The notes: generated by a model from the letters alone, not told the origin. A stretch of 64,000 bases of DNA from Rusavskia elegans (GCA_011316305.1 SAUG01000117.1:62001-126000), one strand, 5' to 3'. Shown: positions 47,710 to 59,324, numbered from the stretch's first letter. A program made the numbers and translations.

Positions 47710-49073
47710 TGCCGGTGACCTGTGGATTCGTTCGCGAATGAGAATCTACAGTCAAGGGGTCAGGTAAGCTGTGTCAGCCCTAGTAACACGAAGGACCACG
47801 CGCCGCGGCTGTGCTCGGTCTGCAAAAGCAAGCTCGGCAGGAGTCCCGGATGACTGACATATGTATTTCCCCCCTGGGGGGCTCCTGTCTGGGGTCATAT
47901 TGAGTTTTCATACATACATGTGTGTTTCATCAACGTTATATGCGGCAACGATTGTTGCATTTCACGTGTAAAGAAATTTTCACAGCCAAAGGTGTATTTA
48001 TCAGGCAAAATTTACAGCGCAGTCAATTATATTGACTATTTCCTTCTTTATTCGATTACGAATCCTCTACTATATAAGTATAACTTCGTTACTTGCAGTC
48101 CTCGGTCCAGTTCAAATACTATATATCCAGTCCTTCCTCGACGTTATAAATAATCAGGAGCATCTAATATTTCCGCTATATCTACCTGCTATACTGCGAA
48201 GCAATTATCTATACTCGTCGTATCGGCCGTACTTATCGTATAACCCGTACCTAAACGTTCCGCTAAGCTATTAAGGTACTCTTTAGCCTACCTAGCTTTA
48301 AGAGGGTCGCCAGGCAGTACGCTGGCTACTACGGCTAGAAGCTTTACCCGGTCGATTAGACTGAAGGGGGGTAGGGAGGTTAGATAGCGCGTTTTAAGGG
48401 CGGTAAGGAGGAGATCTAGGTTAAAGTCGAAATAGGTTGCTCTAGCTATAACGAGGTAGTCGACGACCGCGCGGGTAGATATAGTTATTACGGATATACT
48501 ACCGTCTGGTTTAGCTTACAGCTATAGCTATTACGGGAGTATATACGTACGTAAGGGCTTTTAGTAAGTTACAGTACTTGCGAGGGGTATTACAGGGCTT
48601 ATATTGCTGGTAAATAAAGAAGAAACGATAACTGCGAGGTATACTTATCTATAAAAATCTCTACGTTAGTTAAATTATCGGTAGAAGGATACGTTATATT
48701 ACTGAGCAAATTTAAATTAAAATTCTATAGAAAGAACCGTTATTTACGTTAACTGAACTGGGGTATAAGTTCTGCTACCGTATATTCAATGCTGGTATAC
48801 CAACGCTTGATTTGCTTACCGAACCACTGGTTCACCGGGCACCAAAACCAAAACAAATAACTAAACATATGTATTTGCGAGGACGATTGCCGCTGGTCAT
48901 TTATGCAGGTGAGCAAAGGAGATATAGAACATGCAGCAAACCAACATGTCAGGTATAAAGACGCAGGAAACAATCCAATCAACGTTGTACTCTCGCTTCA
49001 TCCTACTTACATTGAACGAAACATCAGCACGAAAAACACTCCAAAAAGTTTCGTAATCGAGAAAGATTGAAAA
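47710..49073. repeat. AT-rich, RIP-like decayed element
   Basis: From about 47900 to 48770 the composition changes sharply: TA, TAC, TAG and CTA words dominate and CA/TG words are scarce, unlike neighbouring genes. That is the expected result of repeat-induced point mutation (C to T in CpA). On the minus strand a stop-poor frame of about 70 codons survives at roughly 48290-48500 (readable pieces include STRAVVDYLV, RATYFDFNLDLLLTALKTRY and LAVVASVLPGDPLKA), punctuated by TAG codons. I do not recognise its product. No LTR, terminal inverted repeat or target duplication was found. The flanks at 47710-47900 and 48800-49073 look ordinary. Confidence 0.5.
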
Positions 49074-49511
49074 ATGGCAAGGGAGATATCCAATACCTCC
49101 GAACGCGTCTTCGTCATCCTCTCCGGGATCAATGAACGCTATCAAGACTTCCTGCGGATTTACCCAACTCTCGACCGCGCTATAGAATGGTGCACAGCCC
49201 AGATCGATGAATACCTAGTCAGCTCACCCAACCACTGTCTCGGTCCAATAAAAACCAAAACAATCGAATATGGAGTCACGGAGGTCTCTCAAGAACCGCC
49301 AGGCCCGACGCCCGGATTCACGATAATGGAAAATGGATTCGATAGGTTCTGGGCTGCGCCAGCTGGTGCGACGAGCGAGGATGTTTTTGTGATTTACGAC
49401 AGGTCGTCGATGAAGGTGCTTTGGACGACGAACAGTGCGTCTGAGGCGAGAGAGATGCATGAAGCGGCGGTTGAGAATGATTGTAAACTTCATGTGCCGT
49501 TATTTTTGTAA
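49074..49511 (+). CDS. Unrecognised small protein, paralogue B of the local family
   Basis: Single-exon frame of 145 aa starting MAREISNTSERVFVILSG, the cleanest and shortest copy and the best guide to the family's minimal form. Blocks in order are VFVILSGINERYQDFLRIY (residues about 12-30), AIEWCTAQIDEYL (about 36-48), YGVTEVS, PGFTIMENG, VFVIYDRSSMKVLWTTNSAS (about 101-120), and a helix EAREMHEAAVEND. There are no membrane segments, signal peptide or catalytic motif known to me. The alternation of strand-like and helix-like segments suggests a compact alpha/beta domain. It lies next to the RIP-like tract. Confidence 0.65.
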   Translation: MAREISNTSERVFVILSGINERYQDFLRIYPTLDRAIEWCTAQIDEYLVSSPNHCLGPIKTKTIEYGVTEVSQEPPGPTPGFTIMENGFDRFWAAPAGATSEDVFVIYDRSSMKVLWTTNSASEAREMHEAAVENDCKLHVPLFL

Positions 49512-50436
49512 TTGCGCGCGGGAAAGTAGAGAGATGGGAGTTGGTTGTCATGGTTATGATGGAGTCGATCTATCGCGCTGGGATCGGAAGCGTATGAGGA
49601 AGGAGCTTATTCGATGAGCAACCAACAAGAAGTCCGAGTCGTATTCCCAGCCTTCTATACCCGTGCAGCATTTGTGCGAAGTCCCAGCCCTTCATCCGCC
49701 AGCTTGTTCCCTCACCCCTACCCCGTAACGGCCTTGTAGTGTCCAGACTCATTTGTATGTGAACAACTACACAGTGATATCAATACAGTCGTCAGGACAG
49801 TATCCTCCATCGAGGCACCGGCTGCTGAACGGCCCATATTGCGATTGATTTGTAATATGAATTGATTTGATGCGGCGAGTCTGGTAGGGCAGAAGGAACA
49901 TGCATCTAGCGGACGAAGGGACAGGTCGTAGGCTGGAAACAGAAAGTATTACGCCGGCCTGGAATTCTTATACCGATGATTATAGTACGATGAATATGAC
50001 GACGTTAGCGAGCACTATGTTGGAGAATGATATCTCAGAGCTCAATTCAAGCACACTGTACATCGAGCACAGACGCGGATTACATACTGCCTGAAAATAC
50101 ATTTGAGCGCAATGTTGATATTGTACTTGAGTATATCCGGTTAAAAACTCAGGGATCCTTGCTCTGGCCAGGATTGGGGACACCTTGCAGCGACAAATGG
50201 AGGTCAGGAGTTTTGATGGTCCGCCGGATATATCGGACGTATGCGACAACACTTCACAGCCAATAGATAAGCGGGTAGATATCTTAGCGTGACACACTAG
50301 GAGTAAGGAATGCCAAAAATCGACGGTAAAAAGACAGCAAGCTGTCTAATCATTTGCCCAGTAATAATAGATTACTGTGAACTTCTGGATAACCCCAAAT
50401 ACCCACTAAAGTCAAATCTCCTGTGGGGTCCTTATT
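49512..50436. other. Intergenic gap, no gene seen
   Basis: Short frames only. A segment around 50085-50260 reads NTFERNVDIVLEYIRL in one frame and may be a fragment, but there is no supporting structure. Confidence 0.35.
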
Positions 50437-52000
50437 TTGGTGCAAATTTCCAAATTTCCCAGGCTTACAGTTACCTACGTGCTCTCATGTAGTAGTTGTC
50501 GATTTAACCCAGACTTGCCGCTGGATGTTATTGCATCGATTGTGGTTTACCAAGTGACAATGATAATTCTGGAGGTCTGGGACGAGAACCCTGTAGGTTG
50601 TGCTATGGCGCCTATGGAAAATGACACACGGCATACTCGGATGCTTGGAGCAACGTGACCGAGCCCAGTGTCGCCACACGCAACATGACACCATCTTTGA
50701 TGAGGATACTCTCCGTTGTTCCTCAAGATCTCATACTATTCTACCGCTTCCCGGGACGTTTTGTCGCTAGCGCCAGTCGTGATTTCAGACTATACAATCG
50801 GGTCGTTGTCAGAAAGGGAGTTGTGGATCCCGGATACAGATGGCAGGATGATGGATGGCGGCAGCCAGTCGCTTTCCGCCTTACGAAACCTGGAGCTGAT
50901 GCTAGCCAGTCTTACAAGGAGCCACCCTGTGGAGAAAGGATCACAACTTGGCGGTAACAATTAATGCCTATTACTACTGTTCCGCCTGGGTGTGTGAAGC
51001 GGAAAACACTGCACTTATCTGGGAGATAACGAAGGGAGTTACTCCAAGCATCACCAGAATATGACACTTCGGAAAGGTTAATTATTACAATCAGACACCA
51101 AAATCCCCACAAAACTTCGTCTTCTTGAAAACCATGGTCTGCATCCTATCCATGGCCCATTCGTGCTCCAACCCAGGGTGCCCATGTCTACTGAAGGTAT
51201 GTTCTCTGCAAGAAAAAGGTATCTGCTGTTGATAAGAATTTTGACTTTTTGGAATACAGCTCTGAACCATGAGATCCACAACTTCCAGAGCGATAAGGTC
51301 AACGGGAGGCGTACACCAGGCAATCGACTCATTAGGCTACAGGACTGGATGACCCCGGACAGTCCATTCCTTAAGGCCTTTCCTGGAGTAGAGAATGGCA
51401 GATACTGGCCTTAGGAAATCGAATCACTTCCAGTAGCCCAGTGGAACCTGCCTTTGGAATATGCTATCCAGATGACAACTTTTTTCCTTGGAAGAGGATA
51501 CGGACTCATCTGAAATGATCTGGTTCTCCGTCAAGCTACATCGCTCCTCAGGCACCGGCATAAGCTGTCTCTAAGCTGGTATAGCAGACGTTTACTCTGT
51601 TTCACTCAGCAATGTTCTTCATAGAGGCTATGCAAGGTGAGCACTACCAGATCAGTGCTCCCGTACAAGTATCCCTTTGTCTCGTAAGCTGTTCCTACAG
51701 ATGTTCTGATGGTGCTGGAAAAGTTCGGTCCAGTGAGCTCAAAGCAAACGCTTACATATGCCTCAAAGATCTGCCGTTTTCATCAGTCCCACGTAGAGCT
51801 CGAGGGTATAGAGCTCGGTGCATCGATCTTCCTCATCGTTACCACGATCCTGGTACCTCGGGCCTCGGGATCAGAGTGATGATCAGCAGGTCCAACATAC
51901 CGAAGAGTGTTCAGTCTCTGAGAAGCGTTGTTCACATGCTAGTTTCTCATCAGAACGTAACACTATCTACTTATCTTTGTGGCTTGCAACCAGTGTTAAA
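50437..52000 (+). pseudogene. Unresolved, possibly decayed F-box-like multi-exon gene
   Basis: This stretch has protein-like pieces on the plus strand that do not join into one clean frame. They include a possible F-box start (DLPLDVIASIVVYQV, about 50515), an LRR-like piece (QSLSALRNLELMLASLTRS, about 50865) and WMTPDSPFLKAFPGVENG (about 51350). A last piece, MFFIEAMQDVLMVLEKFGPV, is obtained by splicing GTGAGC (51637) to the cag before 51701. Some plausible GT..AG pairs exist, but several frame changes remain. The intact F-box/LRR gene follows directly, so this may be a decayed tandem relative. Confidence is low. Confidence 0.25.
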
Positions 52001-52400
52001 GAGCTCGCAGAGTAGCGATTATGGAGCAACGAACGACCTCTCTACTGACGTCATATATTACATTGTGCGGCTGTTGGAGCGTCTAATTTCTTGGCAGGCC
52101 TATTTAAGGCCAAGCGCTCTCCAATCACGGGACGGTACAAAATTGAACATGTATTGTTTGCATGGTGTAGCATATGCGAAATAAGGACCAACCAAAGCGA
52201 GAGGTCCAGCGAGCCACTGAACGCCAAAGGCAACGATGCTGACCGGGCAGTAATCCCAACATCCTGCCTCGCTAGGCAACGCCCACATTCTGGGACAGTT
52301 TACAGACACTCCGCGACATTGCTCGAACGCATTCAGGGTATCGCATAAGACATTAGTCTTGTCGTATTGCCCAGAAGAAACGAACAAAATCAGCCAAGCT
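52001..52400. other. Upstream region of the F-box gene, no gene seen
   Basis: Promoter and leader region of the F-box/LRR gene. Overlapping short frames on both strands have no features. Confidence 0.4.
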
Positions 52401-54085
52401 ATGTCATCGCTGAATTACGATACGTTGAGCATCATCTGCGAAGAGGTAAGACTTTGGCGTCAATGGGCGTCTTTTCGAAGTAAATTACTCATCTATCTCC
52501 CAGGTTGCCTCATACGGAACTCTGCTGGATCTCCGTTCCGTGGCGAATGTTTGTCGCCTGTGGAGATCTGCAGCTGTGCCCTATCTTTTCCATAAGGTTG
52601 CAATTCGGTTTTCTTGGGCGAAAGCGAAGCAGCTGCAGAGTCTTGAATCGTTCCTTCAGCAAAGCTCAGCCTATGGACTTTATATCTGTGAGCTCAATAT
52701 CCAAGGTGACCAGCATGAGCTTCTTCAATGCTATCTAGGCGTCCTCCTTGCGGGGTTGAAAACCTTGCACAATCTCTCTCATGTCTCGTATGTAGCCGCG
52801 ACAATCTGGCGTGTACTAAGCTAACATTTGATGAAGTTGGTCTTTTGAAAGAAATATACCGAGACATCTCTTTGAAGCCCTGAACAACCATGGCAACCTA
52901 CTGTCTTTACAGATTTGTGTTTTTACTCCATCGAAGCCCGATAAAAGATGCTTTGAATTCCTCCGCTCCTCTACCAAGACGCTTTCAGTCATTGTGTGTG
53001 GTAGTGAGCTCTTTTCTAACGTCGTGACCCGAGATCGCCCTTCACTGCAGAATTTTCTTTCAGACGAGTCATTCAATTCCGAACCTGAATCCAGCCGTGT
53101 TCGCAGAGGCACGGCGATCGCGAGGCGAAATATCGCATCGAACAAGCCAATCAATCTTCGTGGCCCGATTGTAGAGGCTCTGATAATGGATGGACATAAC
53201 GTCAATCGATGGCGAAATCATGATCCATCCACGATACTTGATGTCCGCCACCTCAGACGACTAACACTTGCCCATTGTAATCATCCTATACAAATGCCCT
53301 GGCAATCTTATCCATCAGATCTGCAAATATTGGAAATGCTCGATCTTGTACCGTCGTATCCGATTGTTACTGACCTTTATTTACGCGATTAACAATTTGC
53401 ACAGCCATTATCGCACTTTCGCAACTTGAAGGTACTGGATATCCAGAACGTGGGCGCCCCTATTTGTGAAGTTCTCTGGAATCTTTGCGAAAGTGGCAAG
53501 AACCTTAAGGTACTTAAACTCCACGATCGGGAGATCTCTGGAATCGATAGATGCTACAGTTTCCAGCGGCACCAACCCCAAGTTCTTTCTACGGAACTTG
53601 ACTGCTCGTTTGACAAGTTACTGGTACATCTTTGTCCGAATCTCCAGACTCTATCGCTTGACATTTCCTCCTACGGGTTGGAAGGGGATACTCCCACGGT
53701 TCGCCGGTTAGGCTCTGACTCAATATCATTAACCCTCGAGCCATTAATGGAAGAATTGGCAAAGTATCCGACATTTTCTGTGTCTGAAACTCTTCGGTCC
53801 CTTACAGACCTACGCTACTTGAGATTGGTGACTCCGCATTCCTCGGCCCAGTGTAACGGCCAAGGTGCATTGAGATTTGCGGACAAGGTGTGGTCAACAA
53901 AGCTCGAGAGTTTCACAATGGTGGCTTCTATCTCTGGTGATATTTACAAATACAGCGTCCGCCCTACGGATTACAAATCAGTTACAGGATCTCAATCGGA
54001 ATGGTGCGTCATGTCCAGAGGAAGCAGTGATACTACGGGCCACGAGCAGAACAGTCTCTATCTCCGAGAGCGGTTTGAGGAATGA
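52401..54085 (+). CDS. F-box/LRR-type protein
   Basis: Exons: 52401-52445, 52504-52787, 52837-53347, 53405-54085. They sum to 1521 nt (506 aa), with GT..AG introns of 49-58 bp all in phase. The N-terminal F-box-like segment is LNYDTLSIICEEVASYGTLLDLRSVANVCRLWRSAAVPYLFH, split by intron 1. The rest is irregular leucine-rich repeats: ICELNIQG, TLHNLSHVSWSF, HLRRLTLAHCNHPIQMPW, NLKVLDIQNVGAP and LCPNLQTLSLDISSYGLEG. F-box proteins bind Skp1 and present substrates to SCF ubiquitin ligases. This fungal group is large and fast-evolving with unknown targets. The third donor (GTACCG at 53348) is inferred: reading past it hits a stop, while using it restores LEMLDLPLSHFRNLKVL. Confidence 0.8.
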
Positions 54086-54530
54086 TTTGGTGTTTTGAGA
54101 ACACCGAAAAGACGAGCAAATCTTTATGCAGACCTAGTGATCACAGGCCCTGCCATCTCATGCCCTGACAGACGATTGGGTCTCGGCTGGACGACATTCC
54201 TTATGCTGCCTCACGACTATCGGTGTAAGATCTGTCTACAAGACCTGTCTACAATTCACGAACATCCAAGGATCCAGCCTCTATCATGGACCTGACTTGC
54301 TGTAAGATCAAGGTGTGGATGGGCATCACCCTAGCATCAAAAGCGCAAGTGTTTGTCTACGAAGTACCCTGGTCACGAACAAGAATTGAAGTTTGCTACA
54401 ATCATCGTCACCGATCATCAATGAAGGTCTGCTGGGGGAAGACAAATAACAATGCTAGACAATCAATATATAAAAGATGGGGAAAAGATATGAAACTCGT
54501 TCAATCGACATCAACGACGAATCTACAGTA
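54086..54530. other. Short intergenic gap with TATA promoter
   Basis: This is the 3' flank of the F-box gene and the promoter of paralogue C. A small frame at 54095-54295 shows no features. Confidence 0.4.
54467..54475 (+). promoter_or_regulatory. TATA element of paralogue C, decides the start
   Basis: TATATAAAA lies here. Because it is only 2 bp before the first in-frame ATG (54477), transcription should begin further downstream. That favours the ATG at 54531 as the real initiator. Confidence 0.45.
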
Positions 54531-55130
54531 ATGACAATGTCCAATCCACCCGAATCCAAACATTCCGAACCCATCTTCATCATCCTCTCCGGCCTCAAAG
54601 GGCGCTACCACTCCATCAAACGTGCGTACAACTACTGCCATCCGGCTCTGCAATGGAGCCGGGAAGAACTCAAGCAGATGACAAAAGGCGAGGGACATAC
54701 CACTACAGACTTTCCAGACAAAAACACCCGTGAGATGTCAACGCAGGCCTACGATGAGAATGGAAAGTACACCAGATTCGGATTTACAGTTGTAGAGAAA
54801 ATTTTGACATTACCTGGTCCGGAGGAGCTCCCTTATGGGAGTAGCTATGTCCACATCGTCTGCGATGAGCGGAATTTGGAGATCTCTTACGTGAGCACGG
54901 AGCATAGCGATGCGGAGAAAGTCTGTGAGGGACAAATTGGGTTGGTTGTAAAGAGCGTGGAGTATGTGCGTGAGCGGGACCCTGATCGGGTATGTTTTAC
55001 TTTCGTGATGCCAATGATTGATCGATCGTTCGTGCTCATGGGTTCAATGATGCTGACCTCAATGAAGATCAAGCCTACAGTTTTCACCATCAATGGAAAG
55101 CCCATCGGGCCCACTGGGAACATATTGTGA
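54531..55130 (+). CDS. Unrecognised small protein, paralogue C of the local family, extended C-terminus
   Basis: 199 aa from the ATG at 54531 (MTMSNPPESKHSEP), chosen over 54477 because of the TATA position. Family blocks in order are IFIILSGLKGRYHSIKRAY, HPALQWSREELKQM, FGFTVVEK, VHIVCDERNLEISYVSTEHS and a helix with DAEKVCE. Compared with the 145-aa copy B it has an extra region of about 60 residues at the C-terminus (VKSVEYVRERDPDRVCFTF, then a hydrophobic stretch IDRSFVLMGSMMLTS and INGKPIGPTGNIL). The hydrophobic stretch is too short and mixed to call a membrane helix. Function is unknown. Frame, promoter and conservation support a live gene. Confidence 0.65.
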   Translation: MTMSNPPESKHSEPIFIILSGLKGRYHSIKRAYNYCHPALQWSREELKQMTKGEGHTTTDFPDKNTREMSTQAYDENGKYTRFGFTVVEKILTLPGPEELPYGSSYVHIVCDERNLEISYVSTEHSDAEKVCEGQIGLVVKSVEYVRERDPDRVCFTFVMPMIDRSFVLMGSMMLTSMKIKPTVFTINGKPIGPTGNIL

Positions 55131-56302
55131 AATCGCTGCACGAATCGATAGCAAGGTTGGGAATGCTTGGGATGCCATTGTAGTTGCAAAGCAGGAGCAG
55201 TCCAGCAAATCGGGCGCACGAAGCAGACTGGGGGAGGGTTTGTTCAGACTGGATATCACAATGGTATATGGTCGAGACGAGGAACATGCTGTGGAATTCT
55301 GCGTTGAATTACCACATTGCCACTCTAGCATAAGGCTTGGGTGTTCTATGTTGAAGCTTGAAATGAAGAATTGCTGATGACAACCAAAGTACATTGATTA
55401 GAAGGAAACATTGACTCATTTTGATGGGTTATCCGATTCTTGGAAGGATATCTATCCATTCCTTCTGCTTGGTGTCTCGAGCTTTCTGGGATATCACCTC
55501 CCCCGCAACAGGTAGCATTCGATTCAGGAGTCAACCTACAGCGTCTCCCATTTTATCAAGATACATTATAGTATAGGCTCTATGCTACCTTGGAGTGATT
55601 CGAAGGCAGCTATATCAAAAGATCCAAGCAATCGATACAACGAAAACCCACATTGAGGTATCGACTCTTTGTTACGACCAACCAGACGGGCCTTGGGAGC
55701 CGCCTTTGACTTGCTGGCGACCCTCGCCACCATCCGAATATTCACCATCTCTATAGTTTTGAGAATCAAGGACCATGCGTGGATGTCGAAATAGACTCCG
55801 AGCTGCCTCATTCATGGGGCCAAACAACCACGTCATCTACGCGCCCCCAACTGACTGGACCCGGCTGTGCTTGGCGGGTACGAGCACATCACGGACCTTC
55901 CCAGAACAATCAACGACGCTTCCTTTCGACATACATACTCGGCGCACAGTATCGACCTTGCTTGGCTATCAAATACAAAAGGTTGGAAGAAGCCTAGTCA
56001 CCTACTGTATCGGGTTCCTGTCACCGTGACCGGCGCTGTACTGTGTTGCTAGGCCCCGCGCTGCACCCTATCCGCACCTACTGCTGAAGAAGCCGCTTGC
56101 AACGACCATCGCTGACCGAGGCAGCCATCCTAACCTACTCGGAGGACCGACCTCTTATCATATCATCGCGGTCATTATCGAGCATTTTGGACCGGTTACG
56201 AGGAATTGAGAGCGCCATAAAGGAAGCCAGTGCGACCCACACCCACCCTGCCTCTCCCATCTTCAGCTCTCCTCTGCCGATCCCGGCGCAGAGCAAAACA
56301 AT
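55131..56302. other. Intergenic gap of 1.2 kb, no gene seen
   Basis: This is the 3' flank of paralogue C and the promoter/leader of the patatin gene. Frames at 55093-55377 and 55775-56029 overlap others in all phases and are not supported. Confidence 0.4.
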
Positions 56303-58185
56303 ATGGATTCACCAGGTGGACTTCGTCGTAAGGAGACTCTCTCGGCCAGGGGACCACCGCTCCGCATTCTATCATTAGGTAAGCTCTTTCCTGCTTGGTA
56401 AAGAGCAGCTTGCTAACGTGCTATGCTTCTAGATGGCGGAGGAGTCAGAGGATACTCCACTTTGCTCATCCTCGACGAGCTGATGCATCGAATTGTCTCT
56501 ATATGCGATGGCAAGCCTCCAGAGAACAAAGACGTCGTCAAGCCATGCGAATACTTCGATCTGATCGCCGGAGTCGGTACCGGAGGTCTGATTGCCATCA
56601 TGCTAGGTCGCCTCCGCATGACCCTGAAGCAATGCAGAGACATTTACATCGAGATGACCAGAGTCGTCTTCGAGTCCGACAAAACTATCGCCGGTGTGCC
56701 GTATAGGTCGACTCTCTTCAAAGCGACCAAACTGGAAGACGCCATTCGAGCATGTGTGCAGGACTACGAACATGAGCAGAACCCGACGGGTCGAGCAAAC
56801 CCAATCAGTCCGATAAGACCGGGCAGCATGCACAGCTACAGGACCACCCCTCCACGCCGACGTTCGTCGTTTGGAAATCATGGATCGCGTTATGGCTCCC
56901 ACACTCATACTGGCCGTGGTAACCCCGACGCTCCTCTCTACGATACCAGGCCGAACCGAACACGCACGTAAGCATTTCATCGCATCTCTTAAACCGACAT
57001 TCTCCTGATTCTTCGAACAGGGCAGTTTCCGCTGTGCTCAAAGGGACCCAGGGTGGTACGCCGGTCCTCTTGAGGTCCTACCCGTCGCAAACCCAGCGCA
57101 CGATCGAGTCGGAGTCTACGATATGGCAGGCTGGGCGCGCAACCTGTGCCACTGGTCTGGCCTTCAAGCCGATCCAGATCGGTGTGTCTGTCTTCCACGA
57201 TACAGGCGTGGGGTACTTCAACCCATCGATGCAAGTGTTGGATGAAGCGGTGGTAAACGAATGGCCTGGAAGGAGAGTCGGGCTCTTTGTGAGTGTTGGA
57301 TGTGGCAAGCGGCCAAAGACGGACCGCGAAAGTTCACGGTGGGACGGTATGGGTGGGAGCTTTGCAGAGGCCAAACGAAGACTGGTCGCCAAGATCGACA
57401 ATTGTGAGGAAATTCACCAAGAAATGATCGGCGGTCCGTACTATGCAGGCTCCGGCCCCGAGAAGAATGAGAAGTCCTATCTGCGAAGGAGAGGGGTGCC
57501 GATCGACAACTACATCCGCCTCAACGTTGATACTGGGGTGGGAGAACTCAACATGAACGAGTACGACAAGCTCGATGCCATTACCGAAGCCACGATGAGA
57601 TATCTACATAATGAAGAGGTTCGCTCGCTCATCGACCGAGGAGCGGACAAAATGTGGGAGATCCAGGAACAACGGCATGGAAGAGATCCGTACGCGCAAG
57701 AACGCTACGAGGACATTGCGCCGGCATACCGGCCTCCAGCGCCAGAACCCAACGCGGTCGAACTGCCAGGTGAAGATCCGCCGTCACTGTATCCCCGACC
57801 GCTGAGTCGACCGGGGCCGCAATACCCAGCCATGTACCCACATCCACTGGAGGAAGTCTTTACTCCGCAGGACAAATTCAGCATCATCCCCGATGACCAA
57901 GCGCCGCAAGCAGTGGACATCACACCGCGGCTTTCGGAGGAGGGGTCATTCCGACCCAGCAGCGAGCTCTATGGATCTGAAAGACCCCAGGGTGAAGACG
58001 CGAGGATCAGCATCGACTCCGTACCACCTCCGCTACCACCCAAGACGCCCATACAGCATTACGACGACCCGCGACGGCATACGATGCCTCCAAGGAACCA
58101 ACATCCACCGCTGCCGTACCCAGATAACGATGGACCTCCACCGGTGGTGAATATGGCGAGGAAGCCGCATTTTGTCCACCGATGA
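56303..58185 (+). CDS. Patatin-like protein lacking the nucleophile serine
   Basis: Exons: 56303-56378, 56433-56967, 57021-58185. They sum to 1776 nt (591 aa), with 54- and 53-bp introns. After MDSPGGLRRKETLSARG the patatin start reads LRILSLDGGGVRGYSTLLIL, whose DGGGVRG is the oxyanion motif. The nucleophile elbow, normally G-x-S-x-G, reads FDLIAGVGTGGLIAIMLGRL near residue 75, with Gly (GGT) where Ser is expected. The Asp motif region reads FHDTGVGYFNPSMQVLDEA, keeping an Asp but with DTG in place of DG(A/G). A disordered Arg/Ser/His stretch of about 60 residues interrupts the domain near the end of exon 2. The C-terminal 150 residues are Pro-rich and disordered. Active patatins are lipid acyl hydrolases. 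Here loss of hydrolase activity is inferred, so a scaffold or lipid-binding role is possible. Confidence 0.85.
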
Positions 58186-59324
58186 TTGATCGTTCTAGCT
58201 CTTGGTGGGCGGATTGTTGCCTTTGCTATTTGACGCATGTATAGGAATTTGAGCGACGGCAGCGCAGGGTGATATCCAGGCGCTCGGTGAATGACGTGAT
58301 TTATGTGATATACCATTTGACGAATGATGCTGGTCTTGATCTATAGGGATTAATGCAGAACATATCATACCTACGATAAGCCGTATGATCGTGTATATAG
58401 ATGGGTACCGGTTTTCTCTACTCCGTATGTGCGAGGATATCCACGTGCGGAATACAAGCTGTTGGTGGTGGTTGATGCAGCCCCCTATTAATAGATTATT
58501 GTACACGAATCGAACAATCGATAAGTCGAAAAGGCGGGATGATCTGCAGTGATTCCCGTTTAGGCCGCGTGGTGTCTTCAAGTCCAAAGTGCCCGTGGTT
58601 GCCCCCCGTTATTGCCGGACCCCTGATAGTCGCAGCTTCCGGGCGGTCGCCACCAGCGATTGGCGACAGAGCTTGATCCAAACAAGAACCCTCAGCATCA
58701 AGCTAGACCATCCCACCTCAATCCGCCTTTCGCATGCACACCTCCAGACACACTCGCTGCATCAACCTATTCTCCACTTGCTCTTTCGTTATCTCTCATC
58801 GCCTCAATACCCTCGAAGCCTCCGCCTCTGCCATTCTCAAATCCCTCTGACCTACATTCAGACCGATACATGCTCGAAACCCCAACAAGCAAATATCATT
58901 ATTGACCTGCGCCATTCACCTGTCGCAGCCTACCGAGTGCTTCACATTCGGCCATCTTGCTGCCATCTGAAGCGTTTCATGCTGATACTGTCACGAATCT
59001 ACGATTTACGAAACCGAACGACTACTTGACTGAGCTTAGAAAGAGGGATTCTGCCCCAGCCTACCTACATACTGCACCACATCGATTTTTTCCAGGACGT
59101 TCCCACTCATTGTTCATCCTCTAACGACTCCGCCAGTCTTCATGCCAGCTCGATAATCCTCCGTCTCTTACGTTCGACCTATTTGCTCGCGGGGCTGGGC
59201 CCAGACCCCCAAACCTCAAGATCATATATTCACATCGTCCAATCCGTCCGACCGCTTCTTCCCAAGCTGCTACTGGTAGTATCCAAGAAGGCCTTCCGCC
59301 GCATTCTGCCAAGGCTATAGCAGT
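58186..59324. other. Intergenic gap of 1.1 kb, probable long 5' leader
   Basis: No protein gene is seen. The stretch from about 58670 to 59320 is C/T-rich and stop-interrupted on the plus strand and probably contains the promoter and leader of the NIPA gene. Small frames in it are Ser/Pro-rich and discounted. Confidence 0.45.

Noticed and set aside
54477..54530. Upstream start for paralogue C (MGKRYETRS)
   Set aside because: The TATA box ends about 2 bp before it, so the mRNA should begin downstream of this ATG.
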